A stretch of 64,000 nucleotides of DNA from the NCBI GenBank assembly GCA_002633005.1, contig NMRA01000102.1, positions 874,924 to 938,923 on the forward strand, read 5' to 3'. A program made the translations under genes and the position numbers. Origin of the DNA: Phoronis australis. Taxonomy: Eukaryota; Phoronida; Phoronidae. Below are positions 57,344-64,000 of this stretch, piece by piece. Under the pieces are notes generated by a model that saw only the letters and a program-made list of their open reading frames with translations, was not told the DNA's origin and searched no databases. How positions within the stretch are numbered: position 1 is the stretch's first letter; each line of letters begins with the position of its first letter.

Positions 57344-60300
57344 TAAAACAGTATCGGGATCACCATGGCACAAAATTAATGCACTTACGTACCAAATCCA
57401 GGCCCAATTTACTGAGATTCTGTCCTCAGTCACCAAAAACCAACCATTTTCGTTGCCGGGGCCGCGCCTATCTGGGCGGCGGGAGCTGTTTTTTCGACAA
57501 CATTTTGTCAATCAATACTGATTTTTCAATCGTCTGCGTTGTACAATGAGCACTATTGACTTCATTGATTCAAACCAATTAGGTGAACGAGATTGAAACC
57601 GACTAATCCACGTACCATGGCCTGTAGGGGGTGACAGCAAGTACAAAGGGGACGGCTTGTAATATCCAAACGTCGTTGAATTTTGAAAAATCATGACATT
57701 AACCAAAATGTTCCCACGGTAGCTACCTTACTTACTGTTTCCGCTGAATGATGTATACGAACGGCGTTCGTTACTTGGTGCGTTGGAACGACACTGGCTC
57801 CCAACCTGGCGTAATTGCCGTCCACATATACAGGCTTACCCAAGTCGCATTTACGCGGGACACAGCTAGTTGTCAGGAGCAACTAACGCCCCGTTTATAT
57901 GACGGTATTTACACCGGAGTGTACTTCGTACAGCGTGTATTTTTGCCATGCACAATTACACGCGGGTATGAAGCTACACTCACGCGCATAGGCAGTGGCG
58001 GATTTAAAGGGGGACCAAGGGGGCCATGGCCCCCACTAAAACTCCCAGATTCCATTTGGCATTATGGGGGTGCGAATGTCTGAGGGCAAAATCATGGCTA
58101 ATACTCTTCCCTGGCAACCCCTAACTAAAAATCCTGGATCCGCCCATGATAGGTACACCAGTGGGTGGCCAGGCAATGAAAAAGTGAAGGGCTATAGCGG
58201 GCCCCCAGCTTCCTTGTGACGGACCGCTTATAGAGCGAGGATGCTCTAAACCCAGTCCCCCCATAGTTGCATAAAGCAGATTTTCCAATGTCGCAATACA
58301 CTTGATGTTGTGACGCAGAGTGCCCTTACCCTGTTATTATGGATACCCATGATCGCCGCTGGGTGTCAGCCATCCAGATGACGTCACGTGCTAAACTGGT
58401 AACCGGTTGGTGATAAGTCGGCAAAAACTCTAACTTCAAAGTCAATTAATTAACAATTGAGAGAAGGTGTGACAAAAGTAACATTACAGAATAATTTCTG
58501 TACGTATTGTAAACACGTGGATGCTAAAATCAGGATTTTTGGTTTAAAATTAAAGAAGTTATAGTTGTTTGGGTTCGCTACACCTGACAACAGCCACGTA
58601 TGCTATGCCTGGCATTTCTTAAAAAAATGATTAATACCTCAGAGTTCTTACACCACCAGGATATCCAGGTGAAATGGACATGTATCACAAAAACCTACTT
58701 CACGCATTCAACAAGCGAAGGCTAAAACCATACGTTCGCGTTGAAATTGGGTTTGTTTTCCGACACCTGGGTGAAATGGCGGGAAATCGTGCTCGCCCCG
58801 TCAACGTTTCTACCTTCGACAAGTCAGAAATCAGTGCTATTCTTCCGAAAGTGGGCCCGTACTAGCAATTTTTCCGAAAGGTGGCCTTCAATTCAAGAAA
58901 ATTGGAATGGGCTACTTCATAGCTGGATTAAAGCACATAACCATCCTCCTTCTCGAGCTTGTCTAGCGTACTTACGAAGAGGTAGGCCTGATGTATTTAT
59001 CGTCAATCTACAATTTACGGAACTTCGTACGGGAAATGAAGCACTTTAGTAAAACGGTATCGGGATCACCATGGCACAAAGTTAATGCACTTACGTACCA
59101 AATCCAGGCCCAATTTACTGAGATTCTGTCCTCAGTCACCAAAAACCAACCATTTTCGTTGCCGGGGCCGCGCCTATCTGGGCGGCGGGAGCTGTTTTTT
59201 CGACGAAATTTTGTCAATCAATACTGATTTTTCAATCGGCTGCGTTGTACAATGAGCACTATTGACTTCATTGATTCAAACCAATTAGGTGAACGAGATT
59301 GAAACCGACTAATCCACGTACCATGGCCCAGTGTAGGGGGTGACAGCAAGTACAACGGGGACGGCTTGTAATATCCAAACGTCGTTGAATTTTGAAAAAT
59401 CATGACATTAACCAAAATGTTCCCACGGTAGCTACCTTACTTACTGTTTTCGCTGAATGATGTATACGAACGGTGTTCGTTACTTGGTGCGTTGGAACGA
59501 CACTGGCTCCCAACCTGGCGTAATTGCCGTCCACATACATGTATATAGGCTTACCCAAGTCGCATGTACGCGGGAGACAGCTAGTTGTCAGGAGCAACTA
59601 ACGCCCCGTTTATATGACGGTATTTACACCGGAGTGTACTTCATACAGCGTGTATTTTTGCCATGCACAATTACACGCGGGTATAAAGCTACACTCACGC
59701 GCATAGGCAGTGGCGGATTTAAAGGGGGACCAAGGGGGCCATGGCCCCCACTAAAACTCCCAGATTCCATTTGGCATTATGGGGGTGCGAATGTCTGAGG
59801 GCAAAATCCTGGCTAATAATCTTCCCTGGCAACCCCTAAGTAAAAATCCTGGATCCGCCCATGATAGGTACACTAGTGGGTGGCCCAGCAGTGAAAAAGT
59901 GGAGGGCTATAGCGGGCCCCCAGCCTCCCTGTGACGGACCGCTTATAGAGCGAGGATGCTTTAACCCCCATCCCCCCATAGTTGCATGAAGCAGATTTTC
60001 CAATCGCGCAATACACTTAATATTGCGACGCAGAGGGTCCATACACTGTTATTATGGATACCAATGATCGCGGCTGGGTGTCAGGCATCCAGATGACGTC
60101 ACGTGCTAAACTGGTAACAGGTTGGTGATAAGTCGGCAAAAAATCTAATTTCAAAGTCAATTAATTAACAATTGAGAGAAGGTATGACAAAAGTAACATT
60201 ACAGAATAATTTCTGTACGTATTGTAAACACGTGGATGCTAAAATCAGGATTTTTGGTTTAAAATTAAAGAAGTTATAGTGGTTTGGGTTCGCTACACCT

Positions 60301-62650
60301 GACAACAGCCACGTATGCTATGCCTGGCATTTCTTAGAAAAGTTTGATTAATACCTCAGAGTTCTTACACCACCCGGATATGCAGGTGAAATGGACATGT
60401 ATCACAAAAACCTACTTCACGCATTCGACAAGCGAAGGCTAAAACCATACGTTCGCGTTGAAATTGGGTTTATTTTCCCACACCTCGGTGAAATGGCGGG
60501 AAATCGTGCTCCCCCGTCAACGTTTCTACCTTCGACAAGTCAGAAATCAGTGCTATACTTCCGTATGTGGGCCTCTACTAGCAATTTTTCCGAAAGGTGG
60601 CCTTCAATTCAAGAAAATTGGAATGGGCTACTTCATAGCTGGATTAAAGCACATAACCATCCTCCTTCTCGAGCTTGTCTAGCGTACTTACGAAGAGGTA
60701 GGCCTGATGTATTTATCGTCAATCTACAATTTACGGAACGTCGTACGGGAAATGAAGCACTTTAGTAAAACAGTATCGGGATCACCATGGCACAAAATTA
60801 ATGCACTTACGTACCAAATCCAGGCCCAATTTACTGAGATTCTGTCCTCAGTCACCAAAAACCAACCATTTTCGTTGCCGGGGCCGCGCCTATCTGGGCG
60901 GCGGGAGCTGTTTTTTCGACAACATTTTGTCAATCAATACTGATTTTTCAATCGTCTGCGTTGTACAATGAGCACTATTGACTTCATTGATTCAAACCAA
61001 TTAGGTGAACGAGATTGAAACCGACTAATCCACGTACCATGGCCTGTAGGGGGTGACAGCAAGTACAACGGGGACGGCTTGTAATATCCAAACGTCGTTG
61101 AATTTTGAAAAATCATGACATTAACCAAAATGTTCCCACGGTAGCTACCTTACTTACTGTTTCCGCTGAATGATGTATACGAACGGCGTTCGTTACTTGG
61201 TGCGTTGGAACGACACTGGCTCCCAACCTGGCGTAATTGCCGTCCACATATACAGGCTTACCCAAGTCGCATTTACGCGGGACACAATTTTCGTTGCCGG
61301 GGCCGCGAATATCTGGGCGGCGGGGGCTGTGTTTTCGACGAAATTTTGTCAATCAATGCAGATTGTTCAATCGACTGCGTGGTACAATGAGCAGTATTTA
61401 CTTCATTGATTGAAACCAATTAGCTGAACAAGATTCAAACCGACTAATCCACCATGGCCCATAGGGTGTGACAGCAACTACAACGGGGACGGCTTCTAAT
61501 ATATAAACGCCGTATGCAATATGAAAAATCATGACACTATCCAAAATGTTCCCACTGTAGCTACCTTAATTACTATTTTCGCTGAATGATGTATACGAAC
61601 GGCGTTCGTTACCTGGTGCGTAGGAACCAAACTGGCTCCCAACCTGGCGTCATTGCCGTCCACATAGGCTTACCCAAGCCGCATTTACGCCATGTCGGCG
61701 ACATCCCGTTGCTCCAACTTGTTCGATTCTATAGCCCAACAACAAGTTGGGAAGTTTACCCCCGCAGCCAATATATTAAACGACTGATTAAAACATTTAT
61801 GGTTGGAGGGCCTGCGCTCTTTTGTCCGATAATTGCTCTAATCTCCGATCAGATTGAATCTAGCCTGACTGGGCTGGACTGATAAAAATTAAAGTTAAGT
61901 TGTAACATATTTGAGCTTAAACCAATGGCATTTCTGAATTCCTCGTCAAATGATGATCATGTTCCGTTTTTGAATCACCAAAATCGCCGAACTGCAACAG
62001 AAGTTAAGACAATCTATTCTGTACAAACGGATTACCAACGCACTGTGTTTGACTGTATTCATACGCGTTCGGTAACAGCCTGCAATTAACCACCATACGT
62101 TTCCATTGAAGCCTGGGAGATAATCGGCATGCTTGTTATCATACGGGATAAAAGACTGAGCTGGGCAGCTAACAAAAGAGCAAGACGTTATCGCACGCTC
62201 ACGTCTGGAAATGTTACTGAACGACAGAACGCTGTAATGCAGGAGACAGCCAGTTGTCAGGAGCAACTAACGCCCCGTTTATATGACGGTATTTACACCG
62301 GAATGTACTTGGTACAGCGTGTATTTTTGCCATGCACAATTACACCCGGGTATAAAGCTACACTCACGTGCATAGGCAGTAGCGGATTTAAGAAGGGGGC
62401 CAAGGGGGCCATGGCTCCCCACTAAAATTCTCCCAGATTCCATTTGTAATTATGGGGATGTGATTGTCTGACGGGCAAAATCCTGGCTAATACTCTTCCC
62501 TGGCACCCCGTAACTAAAAATCCTGGATCCGTCCATGATAGGTACACTAATGGGTGGCCCAGCAATGAAAAAGTGGAGGGCTATAGCGGCACCCAGCCTC
62601 CCTGTGGTGGACCGCTTATAGAGCGAGGAGGGTCTAACCCCCAGCGCAGC

Positions 62651-64000
62651 CCCCTATGGTGCGCTGCCCATGTTACAACACCACCAGAGCTCGTGCAAAT
62701 ATATAAACTGGCGCTTGTAAACGCGATTTAATTACGCACGATGGTAAAGCAAGATCACTACACTGGTGCTGTTGCTCCTGTTGTATGTAGCCTTGGCGCA
62801 AAGCTGTATACTAAATTGTAGATATACATACTAAGAGAACTACACAGATCCGGGGCATTTTTATATTTGAGACCTTTACTGTGGGGTTACAAAAAATTGT
62901 GGGGTATATATAATGCCCCACAATTTCAGACCTATCAGAAACTGTTATTTGGTATGCACAGTGTCTCCACGTGTATTCTCTCAACAACTTGGTTTCATAA
63001 GGACATCATATATATAACTCTGATCAGGCACTGTTAATGAGTGCCCTGCTCCAGACAGCCATATGTGACCTACAACGGTGCAGTGTTATGTAATGCCCAT
63101 TAACTTAGTTGACCTTCCACTGTAACAAGCCTCTGAGGTTTTGATTTTAGTGTTATAGAGTTTGAGTTGAGACAAGTTTTACTTCGTTTTATCTGAAATG
63201 AGTATGTTTGAGTAGAAGATGATACATTCAAGATCCAAGTCTATGGTAAGTCTTTCAAATTTCTTAATATTTTGATTATTTAAGTTATTGCAAATTCATG
63301 TAATAGACTGGCATAATCATGGCTAACATGTATTTGGCAGGGTCCTACAAACTATTTCTAATGCAGAAGATGCGGTCAAATACTCGCATCTGTTCCTCCT
63401 AAAAATATTTCAAAATCTAACCACCCCTTTATTATGAGCTGAAGAATCTCTTTTACTATAAAAATTCCAGAGAGTTGTAGATTTCTTTGCTTTGTATCGC
63501 TGAGAATAATTGCACTTCGTAAGATTTTCCTGATTCTCTGCGATATGGTACCTTTTCTAAGAGAACTCCTTACAAAAGGCCCTCTAAGATGGAATCCCAG
63601 TATCAAATGGATAAGCAATAACTATACATATAACAAATTTTAATAAGAAGCATTTACACTAAAGCATATCGTGAGGCATTGAGTCAAATCACTCATAAAA
63701 CTTTTGCAGTTTGGTTTGGTTCAATCGTAAATGTCAAGCACAAACTTTTCCTTAAAGAATATTTTACACTTCAAACAAGCGTGAAAAATTAGCGACCAAA
63801 TGTATAGATATGCTGTGATGTTTGGCCAGTTCTTTAAATGTGAGTATCTTCTTATTGAAGCATGAAACTAGTTCATGTTTTCACATTGATTCAATTTGAG
63901 GGGTCTAGTATCAACCTTAGATCCTTTTCAACCCTTAAATGAAGCCTTTGAAATCAGTGACTGAAAACCAAATCTCAAACTTGAAATGGGAAATTCCAGG
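62651..64000. other. Unique region after the array, no gene seen
   Basis: At about 62793 AGCCTTGGCGCAAAGCTGTA matches the right end of the 22395-23168 insertion. The minus-strand frame at 63376-63618 has no recognised domain. Confidence 0.4.
62893..62926. repeat. Perfect 11-bp hairpin
   Basis: AAATTGTGGGG and CCCCACAATTT flank a 10-12 base AT-rich loop (TATATATAAT). Not followed by a U-run; function unknown. Confidence 0.7.

Larger units (their letters stand above)
53091..62650. repeat. Tandem array of about 1.71-kb units, about five copies
   Basis: Using CTGTTATTATGGATACC as marker, units begin at 53161, 56472 (with a 152-bp repeat at 56624 after an N), 58331 and 60046; spacings are 1,707 and 1,715 bp, and 3,311 for the first, which equals one unit plus the 1.6-kb transposon in it. 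The last unit is rearranged from 61290 and has unrelated sequence at 61685-62238. Each unit holds a 158-bp MITE. The array begins at the isolated N at 53090. Confidence 0.9.

Overview
This is a eukaryotic, intron-rich, AT-rich and repeat-dense genomic scaffold. The gene families (a SAMD9-like STAND NTPase, stand-alone CARD and TIR exons, THAP transposases with a P2X7 C-terminal-like partner, Ty3/gypsy fragments), the frequent ACATGTACATGTA strings and the canonical GT-AG splice sites suit a cnidarian, most likely a stony coral. That assignment is an inference; no species-specific marker was recognised. The assembly carries one 607-base N run (19905-20511) and six isolated Ns (16742, 30287, 33861, 52711, 53090, 56620), several of which sit at visible breaks or duplications.

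Layout. 1-2.6 kb: no supported gene. 2.6-4.5 kb: a 1.9-kb DNA transposon with long terminal inverted repeats and TTAA at the ends, carrying a THAP-transposase fragment on + and a P2X7 C-terminal-like (P2RX7_C) fragment on -, facing each other. 6.4-11.4 kb: three phase-compatible minus-strand exons of an unrecognised gene, with a decayed Ty3/gypsy pol lying in the intron at 8.2-9.8 kb. 15.5-16.05 kb: a minus-strand TIR-domain exon. 18.36-23.43 kb: two copies of a low-copy segment flanking the N gap, the second split by two insertions. 24.5-25.5 kb: three more minus-strand exon candidates. 27.5-39.9 kb: the main gene of the window, a minus-strand CARD exon and, 7.3 kb downstream, a 4.7-kb exon encoding SAM, AlbA_2-like, SIR2-like, P-loop NTPase, helical-repeat and C-terminal domains (SAMD9 family); the splice phases match. 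33.07-34.7 kb: a direct duplication inside its intron. 38.8-39.45 kb: two MITEs. 42.25-49.25 kb: a 7-kb foldback-like inverted structure with 76-bp minisatellites in both arms. 50.5-52.2 and 53.8-55.4 kb: two related TTAA-flanked transposons of the THAP/P2RX7_C family, the second inserted in a 1.7-kb tandem array (53.1-62.6 kb).

Biological reading. The host genes are consistent with an innate-immune neighbourhood: the predicted CARD-SAMD9-like protein joins a death-fold adaptor domain to an inflammation/antiviral-type STAND NTPase, and a TIR exon lies on the same strand about 12 kb further downstream. Whether TIR, the unknown exon chains and the SAMD9-like gene belong to one transcript cannot be settled from sequence; the visible phases argue against a direct join. 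The remainder is dominated by mobile DNA, in which repeated pairing of a THAP transposase with an oppositely oriented P2X7 C-terminal-like gene is the most unusual signal.
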